A DNA stretch of 43,864 nt, from assembly GCA_011390435.1 (NCBI GenBank), contig JAABSK010000001.1, positions 1-43,864 on the forward strand. Direction: 5' to 3'. The notes beneath the pieces are model-generated. The model worked only from the letters and a program-made list of their open reading frames with translations. It was not told the DNA's origin and searched no databases. Positions 34,929 through 42,492 of this stretch are shown here, in pieces (the first letter of the stretch is position 1; each line of letters begins with the position of its first letter). Origin of the DNA: Desulfobacteraceae bacterium (GTDB taxonomy: Bacteria > Desulfobacterota > Desulfobacteria > Desulfobacterales > Desulfobacteraceae). The translations under genes and the position numbers were made by a program.

Positions 34929-36887
34929 ATGGAACAGGTTGAAAAAAACCGTCAGGCTTTTTCCCACTCCAATATGGTTCGAATGAGAGAGGCGATCCGG
35001 TATTTTGAACCAAAGCATCTTGAAATTTTCATCAAAATTCCGTTTTTGATTCATATCAATGTGAAAGGGCACCCTGGATTTGTCGATTCTACTGTTTCAC
35101 CGAACGGGATTTGGGGGTTTGAGACATCTGGGTTTTTCAAAGAAGCTGTAAAACTGCAGATTTTCCCAAAATCTGTTATTGAGACGCTCGATATCAGAAA
35201 TCCTGCAGTTTTAGGAGTTTATCACATTGGAAGCCTTGGTACGTTTACCCAATCTCCGGAATCTGATTTTGATTACTGGATTATTATTGATAAAAAAAAT
35301 TTTTCTGCAAAACGATATGACCACCTGGAACAAAAACTTGGTGGAATCATCAAATACAGCCGCGAACATTATCGGCAGGATGTCCATTTTTATATCATGG
35401 ATCATCGGGATCTTTGCCATGATAATTACGCGTCATTTAATGGAGAAGAAATTTTAAGCGCGTCCAAAGTATTTTTAAAAGAAGAATTCTACCGGACATT
35501 TTTGATGGTTGCCGGGAAAATTCCATTATGGGCTGTGATCCCTGAACTTCCTGGTGACGCTCCAATCAACAAAACAGCACTTCGATCCCACATCATGACA
35601 TTCCACGACGATATCCTGGATCTGGGGGATATTGATATTTTACCGGATCAAGATATATTTAAAGGCCTTTTATGGCATATCTGCAAATCAAAAGAAGATC
35701 CGATAAAAGCTTTGATCAAGGCCACCATGATATTCAGCTATGGATTTGGTCGAAAAATATCCAGACAATTGCTGTGCGAAAGGGTTAAGAAAGGATATGA
35801 CACTGCAGGTATTGATGATTATGAAGCAGATCCTTATCAAATAATGTTTGACAGAATTCTTGAATTTCATGAACTGGAAGATCCCAAATATCAAAACTTG
35901 ATTAAAAATGCAATTTTTTTTCGACTGTGCGAATATCCCAATGTAAAGATACCAGCTGAAAAAACACCGAAACGATTATTGTTGAACCATTATATCCGCC
36001 AGTGGAAGCTCAACAAAAAACAGGTGAGTAAACTCCTGGCGTATACCACATGGTCTGAATCGGAAAAGCTGCTTCTGGAAAAAACCATTCTTCATCGTCT
36101 GGCTCAGATGTACAATGTTGTGGTGAAGTCACTGGATACTTTTCAGAATGAAACGCTTGCCGCATCTGAAAAAACCAACTGGGCTGTTTTGATCAATAAA
36201 ACACGCGAACGCCTGAATAAGTCACCGGAAAAAATCGGTGAATGCTCCACCTATATTCGGCGCACCCGGTTCAGTCTGTTCAAAATAGTCGAAACCAAAG
36301 GGTCATGGCGCCTCGATCTTCTCACGGCATCCGGCTGCCCGCTTGAAGCTGTCTACACCAACAGCTGTTTTCTGGGAATATTGGGCTGGATTCTGGAGAA
36401 TCAACTGTACCGAAGGCAGGATGCATCAATTGACCTTCATGCATCTGTTCAGCTTTTTGAGTCGATGGAAAAGCCCATTACCATGGATCAGCTGTATCTT
36501 TCCTTTGTACCGTTAAAACCTTTTGACGATAAGGTATTTGCGGCTGATCCCAACTGGGTGAAGGCTGTGGTGGTTCTTTTTATGAACAACCACAGTATCA
36601 ACCCCGAACCGGAAAAGGCGGAGATTATGGTTTCCAATACCTGGGGTGAGGTGTTTCTTGAAACGATAGAATTTAACCCGGACCTCAGTCGGATGAACCA
36701 GTGTGACCTGGTGATAAAACATATTAAAAAATATACAGACAGGCAGTTGCGCCTGTTCGTCTACCAGCTTGCTGCATCTTTTGACCCTGACATTGTCTCC
36801 CAAATCAAAACACGATATAATGATCTTGTCAGAAAAATGGAAAAAGCAGGCCCCATTCAAAAAAAACCATATCTGGATAGGCTATAG
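34929..36887 (+). CDS. Class I adenylate cyclase-like protein
   Basis: A 652-residue protein whose N-terminal third matches the catalytic domain of class I adenylate cyclases (CyaA of enterobacteria, a nucleotidyltransferase fold). The GSLGTFTQ motif at 101-108 and SDFDYWI at 112-118 carry the two metal-binding aspartates, and DVHFYIMD (151-158) corresponds to the third acidic strand. E. coli CyaA has the comparable GS...SDLDIW pattern. The remaining about 490 residues have no recognised domain and differ from the CyaA regulatory half, so cAMP production is plausible but unproven. The start codon has no clear ribosome binding site. It is followed eight bases later by the receiver-TPR gene, clearly one transcript. 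Divergent from the HDOD gene. Confidence 0.72.
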   Translation: MEQVEKNRQAFSHSNMVRMREAIRYFEPKHLEIFIKIPFLIHINVKGHPGFVDSTVSPNGIWGFETSGFFKEAVKLQIFPKSVIETLDIRNPAVLGVYHIGSLGTFTQSPESDFDYWIIIDKKNFSAKRYDHLEQKLGGIIKYSREHYRQDVHFYIMDHRDLCHDNYASFNGEEILSASKVFLKEEFYRTFLMVAGKIPLWAVIPELPGDAPINKTALRSHIMTFHDDILDLGDIDILPDQDIFKGLLWHICKSKEDPIKALIKATMIFSYGFGRKISRQLLCERVKKGYDTAGIDDYEADPYQIMFDRILEFHELEDPKYQNLIKNAIFFRLCEYPNVKIPAEKTPKRLLLNHYIRQWKLNKKQVSKLLAYTTWSESEKLLLEKTILHRLAQMYNVVVKSLDTFQNETLAASEKTNWAVLINKTRERLNKSPEKIGECSTYIRRTRFSLFKIVETKGSWRLDLLTASGCPLEAVYTNSCFLGILGWILENQLYRRQDASIDLHASVQLFESMEKPITMDQLYLSFVPLKPFDDKVFAADPNWVKAVVVLFMNNHSINPEPEKAEIMVSNTWGEVFLETIEFNPDLSRMNQCDLVIKHIKKYTDRQLRLFVYQLAASFDPDIVSQIKTRYNDLVRKMEKAGPIQKKPYLDRL

Positions 36888-36895
36888 GAGTTTTG

Positions 36896-37906
36896 ATGTT
36901 CGATCAACAGATCTTGATTGTGGATGATGATAAAAAGACACTTGCACAATTAAGCAAAACATTGAACACACTCGGGTACGCGCGGGTATTGAGTGCAAAT
37001 GGCGCAGATAATGCCTGGGTTGTATTGAAAAACAAGACAGTAGATTGCATTGTCTGTGCTTACGAAATGAAGGAGATGACAGGGCTTGCACTGCTGAAAA
37101 TTACACGACGGGAAGACGCCTCTGCTCAAACTCCTTTTTTTTTAACCGACAATGCCTTTACAAAATTAAAGGTCATTAAAGCCGGACAAAATGGTGTGAC
37201 CGGACTGCTTGTCTTTCCTTTAGATGAAAAGGTCCTGGATCGTAAAATTCGTGCGGCTTTGAACAACCTTGATAACCCAGTGGTGCATGCCGCACAGGAA
37301 ACTTTTGAAAAAGGTGTTCACTATATTCAGAGTCAAGAATATGACAAAGCCATTCAAGTGTTCACCGCATTGATAAACCAAAAAGAAAATCCAGAGTATT
37401 ATTTTAATATCGGTTACATCAAAACCTCTCAGGGAAAACACTCTGAGGCGATTGAAGCCTTTTCCATGGCCACGCGTCTGGACCGGTTGTTTGCAAAGGC
37501 TTATGAAGAGATGGGGCGGGTATATAAATTGATGGGAGACCTTGAAAAAGCCCGGGAAAATATGGAGTTTGCAGCTGAAATTTACATGGATACTGATAAG
37601 ATCTCAGCAGCAGAAGATGTGCTTAATGAGATCCTTGAATCAGGTACAGATTCATTGAATGTGTTCAATACACTCGGGGTCCTGTACCGCAAAAAAGGAG
37701 AGACACAACTGGCCCTGAATCAGTACAAAAAAGCATTGAAAGTACATCCGGATGAACCCTATATCCATTACAATATTGGAAGGCTTTACCTGGACCTCAA
37801 AGATACAGCCATGGCAAAGGAATCTTTTATGGCAGCCTTGAAAAAAGATCCGGAATTTGACGAGGCCAAGCAGGTCATCAAAGCGATTGACCTTGGAATT
37901 GTGTAA
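36896..37906 (+). CDS. Degenerate receiver domain fused to TPR repeats
   Basis: About 336 residues: a CheY-like receiver (1-115) followed by about five to six tetratricopeptide repeats (about 140-330). The receiver keeps the acidic pocket ILIVDDD (6-12) and T/S-strand FFLTDN, but the phosphoacceptor Asp is replaced by Ala55 (CIVCAYEMKEMTG, where CheY has D57 followed by W-N-M), and the conserved Lys before Pro is Phe (VFPLDEK). It therefore cannot be phosphorylated in the usual way and probably acts as a protein-binding pseudo-receiver. AGGAG lies five bases before the ATG at 36896, which starts three bases after a TTG alternative. Coupled to the cyclase-like gene; ends 15 bases before convergent znuB. 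Confidence 0.84.
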   Translation: MFDQQILIVDDDKKTLAQLSKTLNTLGYARVLSANGADNAWVVLKNKTVDCIVCAYEMKEMTGLALLKITRREDASAQTPFFLTDNAFTKLKVIKAGQNGVTGLLVFPLDEKVLDRKIRAALNNLDNPVVHAAQETFEKGVHYIQSQEYDKAIQVFTALINQKENPEYYFNIGYIKTSQGKHSEAIEAFSMATRLDRLFAKAYEEMGRVYKLMGDLEKARENMEFAAEIYMDTDKISAAEDVLNEILESGTDSLNVFNTLGVLYRKKGETQLALNQYKKALKVHPDEPYIHYNIGRLYLDLKDTAMAKESFMAALKKDPEFDEAKQVIKAIDLGIV

Positions 37907-37921
37907 CATTTGGGCATTGGG

Positions 37922-38758
37922 TCAGCGGGATCGATCCTGGCGGAAAAGTGCCATGACGCCGGGTTTTATCCGGTCCAGCGACAGGGACAGTAAAAACACA
38001 GATCCTGCAACCAGAATAATGGATGCCCCAGATGTCAGATCAAAGGTATAGGAGAGCCATAACCCGGATAATGTAAAAACAGCACCCAGGAATGACGAAC
38101 CAATCATCATCCAGAACAGTGATTTGGCATATTTTTCCAGAATAAACGGCGGAATGGTAAGCAGGGCAATGACCATAATCAGCCCCACCACCTGGATCAC
38201 CATCACAATAGTGAGTCCCAGCATGCCAATGAGAATAAAGTATATCCGCCGGACCGGCACCCCCCGAATCTGTGCAAATTCTTCATCATAAGATATTGCC
38301 AGCAGATCTTTATAAAACCAGCAGACCAGGATCGTAATCAACCCTCCGGTTCCGGCCATGAACCACAAATCTGAATCCGGGACCGTCAGAATACTGCCGA
38401 ACAGGTAGCTCATCAGATCCACGTTGTAGCCGGGGGTCAGATCCACAAGAATAATGCCGATGGCCATTCCAAGAGCCCAGATCACGCCGATAATGGTATC
38501 TGCGCGGTGTTTGGCCTTTAAGGTTACTCCGGCCATCAGCAGGGATGCAACAAGGGAAAACCCCATGGTCCCCAGCATGACCGGCCAGTTAAAATAAAAA
38601 GCCAGTCCGATACCGCCATAGGCGGCATGGGCAATTCCACCGGATAAGAACACGATTCGATTGACCACCACCAGGGTCCCCATGATACCACAGATCAGGC
38701 TGGCCAGAAGCCCGGCAGCAATGGCGTTCTGCATAAATTCAAATTCAAGAATTTCCAT
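37922..38758 (-). CDS. znuB: Zinc ABC transporter permease ZnuB
   Basis: A 278-residue family 3 (metal) ABC permease with about eight membrane helices. The N-terminus FMQNAIAAGLLASLICGIMGTLVV and the block FLSGGIAHAAYGGIGLAFY are typical of the ZnuB/MntB/TroC family. It overlaps the ATPase gene by 14 bases, so it is translationally coupled, and is the last gene of the operon. The metal is taken to be zinc because of the His-rich binding protein in the same operon; manganese cannot be excluded. Convergent with the receiver-TPR gene with only 15 bases between. Confidence 0.9.
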   Translation of the reverse strand: MEILEFEFMQNAIAAGLLASLICGIMGTLVVVNRIVFLSGGIAHAAYGGIGLAFYFNWPVMLGTMGFSLVASLLMAGVTLKAKHRADTIIGVIWALGMAIGIILVDLTPGYNVDLMSYLFGSILTVPDSDLWFMAGTGGLITILVCWFYKDLLAISYDEEFAQIRGVPVRRIYFILIGMLGLTIVMVIQVVGLIMVIALLTIPPFILEKYAKSLFWMMIGSSFLGAVFTLSGLWLSYTFDLTSGASIILVAGSVFLLSLSLDRIKPGVMALFRQDRSR

Positions 38759-39557
38759 TGCCAGACTCCTTTTTTGTGATCAATTCAGCACTGTCCGGTT
38801 CAGGCATTTTACCCAGCAGCTGAACTCCGGCTGTATCGTTTACAGAACACGAATACATGGTTTCCAGCATATCACCGGTGATATCTTCAGGGGAATGATA
38901 ATGCAGTCCTTTGTTCACACAGGCAACCGAATGAATGTACTGGGAAATCACCAGAAGGTCATGACTGACCACCAGAATGGCAATGTCATTGTGCAGTACA
39001 CTCAGCATCTGATAAAAATCTTTCTGACCCCGGGTATCAATGCTGGCAGTGGGTTCATCCAGCAGCAGCAGCTTGGGATGGGTCATCAACGCCCGTGCAA
39101 TGAGCACCCGCTGACGCTGGCCACCAGAGAGTTCTCCGATTTTTCTGTGGGCATGGTCTGCCATCTCCAGGCGCGCCAGGGTCTCGAAAGCCTCTGCTTT
39201 ATCTGCAGCAGCGCTTTGATGCAACCGTCTGGACGGGTCCAGCTTCCCCATTAAAACCACATCCAGGGCAGTAATGGGAAAATCATTGTTGATGTGGACA
39301 TTCTGGGGAACATATCCGATAACTGCAGAAGATTTTCGCGCTGACCCGCCCATGACGGTGATTTTCCCCCGGTCTGGTTCAAGAAGCCCTAAAATCAGCT
39401 TTAACAGGGTGGATTTTCCCCCTCCGTTTGGGCCGATAACGCCGATAAAATCGTTTTGCAAAATCGTGAGGCTGACCTTCTCAAGAACGGGTTGGCCGTT
39501 GTATGAAAAATCGATATCCTCGATGGTAACAATGGGTGTTGCAGGGTATGAGCCCAT
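38745..39557 (-). CDS. znuC: Zinc ABC transporter ATP-binding protein ZnuC
   Basis: A 270-residue ATPase: Walker A GPNGGGKST at 42-50, Q-loop YVPQNVHIN, signature LSGGQRQR and Walker B LLLLDEPTAS followed by the H-loop VVSHD. The C-terminus extends beyond the nucleotide domain with several Cys/His-containing segments (such as HSVACVNKGLHYH), a common regulatory tail in this family. It begins five bases after znuA and overlaps znuB by 14. It energises the zinc importer and, by family, does not serve the amino acid permeases at 12-14 kb. Confidence 0.92.
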   Translation of the reverse strand: MGSYPATPIVTIEDIDFSYNGQPVLEKVSLTILQNDFIGVIGPNGGGKSTLLKLILGLLEPDRGKITVMGGSARKSSAVIGYVPQNVHINNDFPITALDVVLMGKLDPSRRLHQSAAADKAEAFETLARLEMADHAHRKIGELSGGQRQRVLIARALMTHPKLLLLDEPTASIDTRGQKDFYQMLSVLHNDIAILVVSHDLLVISQYIHSVACVNKGLHYHSPEDITGDMLETMYSCSVNDTAGVQLLGKMPEPDSAELITKKESGNGNS

Positions 39558-39562
39558 TCAAT

Positions 39563-40465
39563 CTACCTTAAGGCCTCCTTGAAATGTCCGGCCACACGCT
39601 GCAGATTTTCAAACCAGTCCAGTGCAAGGGGATCTGCATACACCAGCTGACCGTTGATCTCCTTGGCAACAATCTGTGCGTTTCGAGTGGAAAACTGGGG
39701 CTGGACAAAGATCACCCGGATCTGATGCTCCCTGGCCTGCTGAATCAATTCTTTGAGCTGTGAAGGTTTCGGGTCCTTTCCTTCAATTTCGATGGCCATC
39801 TGCTCAAGGCCGTAGGTCTGGGCAAAATATCCCCAGGATGGATGAAAAACCATGAAGCGCATCTGTTGATGCGGTTTAAACAGCCGGGTCAGTTCCCGGT
39901 CCAGATCCTGGATGCGCTGAATAAATTTTTGGTAATTGGTGAGATATCTCTCTTGATTTTCCGGATCCTGTGCCGACAACGCCTTTAACATGATTCCGGC
40001 CTGAATTTCCACCAGCCGTGGAGACAGCCAGATATGTGGATCAAGCCCGTCGTGGCCGTGATGATGATCAGACTCATGATGATGGCCGGAGTCATGATCA
40101 TCATGGGTATCGTGTTCGACCATGGGGATTTTGGTGATGCCCTGATCTGTTGGGATAATTTTCATTTTGGGATTGGCAGCTGCTATTTTTTTCAGCCATG
40201 CGTTTTCAAAGGGAACACCAATGGAAAAATAGAGTTGTGCCGCAGACAGGCCTGTCATCTGCTGGGGTTTGGGTTCATAGGTTGCCGGACTGGCACCGGG
40301 TTTGACCATCACCTGGACATCTGCCAGCTCTTTTGCAATCTGGGTGACAAAATATTTTTGCGGCTGGATACTGACAAAAACTTTCAATGGTTCTGCGCTG
40401 ACTGCAGGGCAGCTGACAGCACCCATCAACAGGGCCAGGCACAAGATGCGACGTAACAGATTCAT
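39563..40465 (-). CDS. znuA: Zinc ABC transporter periplasmic binding protein ZnuA
   Basis: A 300-residue cluster A-I metal-binding protein with a signal peptide (about 1-24, cleavage expected after VSA). A His/Asp-rich mobile loop lies at about 115-140 (alternating HDDHDSGHHH and DHHHGHD units), typical of ZnuA rather than manganese binders, and is followed by DPHIWLSP with a metal-ligand His. Further ligand His residues are in VFHPSWGYFA and the C-terminal EINGQLVYADPL block. The AAGGAG ribosome binding site is strong. First gene of znuA-znuC-znuB. Zinc limitation (Zur) would be the expected signal, but no Zur-like palindrome was recognised upstream. Confidence 0.93.
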   Translation of the reverse strand: MNLLRRILCLALLMGAVSCPAVSAEPLKVFVSIQPQKYFVTQIAKELADVQVMVKPGASPATYEPKPQQMTGLSAAQLYFSIGVPFENAWLKKIAAANPKMKIIPTDQGITKIPMVEHDTHDDHDSGHHHESDHHHGHDGLDPHIWLSPRLVEIQAGIMLKALSAQDPENQERYLTNYQKFIQRIQDLDRELTRLFKPHQQMRFMVFHPSWGYFAQTYGLEQMAIEIEGKDPKPSQLKELIQQAREHQIRVIFVQPQFSTRNAQIVAKEINGQLVYADPLALDWFENLQRVAGHFKEALR

Positions 40466-40502
40466 CTTTCTCCTTTCAGAAGGGGGTTGGGAATTGGATG
40501 CA

Positions 40503-40531
40503 ACTTTATTGTATTTTCATTTTTCTGGCAA
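40503..40531 (-). promoter_or_regulatory. Candidate promoter of the znuACB operon
   Basis: On the minus strand TTGCCA (40526-40531), 17 bases, TAAAGT (40503-40508): 5/6 and 4/6 matches. It lies between the end of the TrmO-like gene and znuA, about 40 bases before the znuA start. Confidence 0.4.
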
Positions 40532-40536
40532 GCCTT

Positions 40537-40974
40537 TTAACGGGGCCGGGCATGGACCAGCCGGACCCAGTCCGGGAATCTGAGTTCTTCTTCGGGCACC
40601 TCCAGCCGGGTAATCGGTTTGATATCCAGAATCGGAGTATTGTCCATGCAGTCCAGAGCAGATATTTCAAGGCAGGTCTGCTGGCGGTTGATCAGTTGAA
40701 CCGTTGAGATCAGTATCGGATTGGGTCTTGCCGGGCTGCGGGTGGCAAAAATCCCCTGTCTGGGGATTTCTTCAATGCCCCGCGGATGGACTTTTTGAAT
40801 CTTTCGTTCATCTTCTGGTAATTTGTGGGGCCAGAATACCACAACAATATGGGAAAAACCGTCTATACCATCCAGCAGCGATTCATATTCAGGTAAAATT
40901 TCAATACGGGTTGTTGTGCGGGCATATCCCACAGGGCGGATCTGGTAAATATCTGTATGCGCCTGATCGGTCAT
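40537..40974 (-). CDS. TrmO/TsaA-like tRNA methyltransferase
   Basis: A 145-residue protein of the TsaA/YaeB (TrmO) family, whose characterised member methylates N6 of t6A37 in tRNA-Thr using SAM. Family signatures: QIRPVGYARTT at the start, GFSHIVVVFWPHKLP, then GIFATRSPARPNPILIS and a LDIKPI end block. It corresponds to the core domain only; E. coli TrmO is about 235 residues with an extra C-terminal domain, so the exact substrate is uncertain. The frame extends to 41085 but the ATG at 40974 with an AAAGGA ribosome binding site is chosen. Shares a roughly 215-base divergent region with the DHH-CBS gene. Confidence 0.85.
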   Translation of the reverse strand: MTDQAHTDIYQIRPVGYARTTTRIEILPEYESLLDGIDGFSHIVVVFWPHKLPEDERKIQKVHPRGIEEIPRQGIFATRSPARPNPILISTVQLINRQQTCLEISALDCMDNTPILDIKPITRLEVPEEELRFPDWVRLVHARPR

Positions 40975-41189
40975 TTGTTTTTCATCCTTTAAGTTATATT
41001 GCTGAACTATATATATAGCCATCACACCGGAAGAATTCAATGGTTTCCATAGACAGGTCATTATGTGACAGCCGGAAAATACCACAATTAGATATTGATT
41101 TTTACTTCATTCCCGATAAAATATGCCTGGGTGAGACAGGCAGACAGGCTGCCGGAACCCCGTATCGATTTTCAGCAGGAAAGGACAGC

Positions 41190-42488
41190 ATGGTTATCAT
41201 CACCTCACATCAAGGAACAGATTTTGACGCCTTGGCCTCCATGGTCGCGGCAACATTGATCTATCCGGAAGCCAAAGCGGTTTTACCCAATACGGTCAAC
41301 GCCAATGTCAAGGCATTTTTGTCCCTTCACAAGGATCTGTTTAATTTTCATTCGCCACAGGAAGTCGTTCTGGATCATGTGGAAAAACTGATTGTTGTAG
41401 ACACACACTCATGGTCCAGACTTGAGGGCCTTCAGGCGTTAAAGCATAAGCCGGATCTAAAGATTATTGTATGGGACCATCATCTGAACGGCGATATTCA
41501 GGGCAGCGTAGAGGTGATCCAAGAAACCGGGGCGACGATTACCCTGTTGTCTGAAGCCTTGAAAACCGCGAACAAGCAAATTACCCCGATACAGGCGACC
41601 CTGTTTTTAATGGGCCTGTATGAAGATACCGGCAATATGACCTTTCCGTCCACCCTTGCAGAAGATGCCCATGCGGCAGGTTTTTTCCTTGAACAGAAAG
41701 CAGATCTTTACATTTTGTCCACATTTCTGCAGCAGGCCTACGGCAAGAAACAAAAGGACATTTTGTACAAAATGATCAAAAATGCTGATCGACGGGAGAT
41801 TAATGGATTTTCCATCAGCATCTGCAAAATGGAAATTGAAGGTCAGGTGAGGAATCTGGCCATGGTGGTACAGATGTATCGTGAAATCGTGAACGTTGAT
41901 GCGGCATTCGGCATTTTTCTGGACACGGATCGGAACAAATGCATGGTCATCGGCAGAAGCAAGGTGGATGAGATCAATATCGGCCTTTTAATGCGGAGCT
42001 TTGGCGGAGGCGGGCATCCCGGAGCCGGTTCAGCCCTGTTAAAGGAGGTAAACCCGGACACCATTGATGAGATGCTTGTGGAGCTGATCTCAGGCAATCA
42101 GGCAGGATCTGTCATGCTTTCGGATCTCATGTCCTATCCGGTGATTACGGTGACAGAAGACACAACAGCCGAGGAAGTGGCCATGATTCTCAGGGATATG
42201 GGATGCACTGGCATGCCGGTGCTGGACGCGGATGACAATCTTGTGGGGATTATTTCACGCCGGGATTTTAAAAAGATCAAAAAAACAAAACAGATGCAGT
42301 CTCCCATCAAAGCGTTTATGACACGTGACATTGTCACCATTGAGCATGATAAAAATGCCATTGAAGCTGCCAGGCTGATGATCAGACATGATATCGGCCG
42401 CATTCCCGTGATGAAAGATGGCAAAGTGATCGGTATTATCACCCGATCCGATGCCATGATGTATTTTTATGACCTTCTGCCGGACTAA
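41190..42488 (+). CDS. DHH-DHHA1-CBS-CBS protein
   Basis: A 432-residue protein: DHH phosphoesterase domain with HQGTDFDA (7-14), VVDTHSW and VWDHHLNG (DHH motif, about 97-104), a DHHA1 domain ending in GGGGHPGAGSAL, then two CBS domains (about 305-430). Related proteins of Desulfobacterota carry the same block fused to a C-terminal poly(A)-polymerase-type nucleotidyltransferase; here the protein ends right after CBS with YFYDLLPD. It may be a phosphodiesterase for nanoRNA or cyclic dinucleotide products regulated by adenine nucleotides at the CBS pair. The start at 41190 has GGAAAGGA upstream; an in-frame start at 41040 would overlap the divergent neighbour and is unlike the family. Confidence 0.85.
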   Translation: MVIITSHQGTDFDALASMVAATLIYPEAKAVLPNTVNANVKAFLSLHKDLFNFHSPQEVVLDHVEKLIVVDTHSWSRLEGLQALKHKPDLKIIVWDHHLNGDIQGSVEVIQETGATITLLSEALKTANKQITPIQATLFLMGLYEDTGNMTFPSTLAEDAHAAGFFLEQKADLYILSTFLQQAYGKKQKDILYKMIKNADRREINGFSISICKMEIEGQVRNLAMVVQMYREIVNVDAAFGIFLDTDRNKCMVIGRSKVDEINIGLLMRSFGGGGHPGAGSALLKEVNPDTIDEMLVELISGNQAGSVMLSDLMSYPVITVTEDTTAEEVAMILRDMGCTGMPVLDADDNLVGIISRRDFKKIKKTKQMQSPIKAFMTRDIVTIEHDKNAIEAARLMIRHDIGRIPVMKDGKVIGIITRSDAMMYFYDLLPD

Positions 42489-42492
42489 CCGG

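Noticed and set aside
38745..39557. ZnuC as the missing ATPase of the amino acid importer
   Set aside because: It is embedded in and overlaps the metal permease operon and has the metal-family C-terminal tail.
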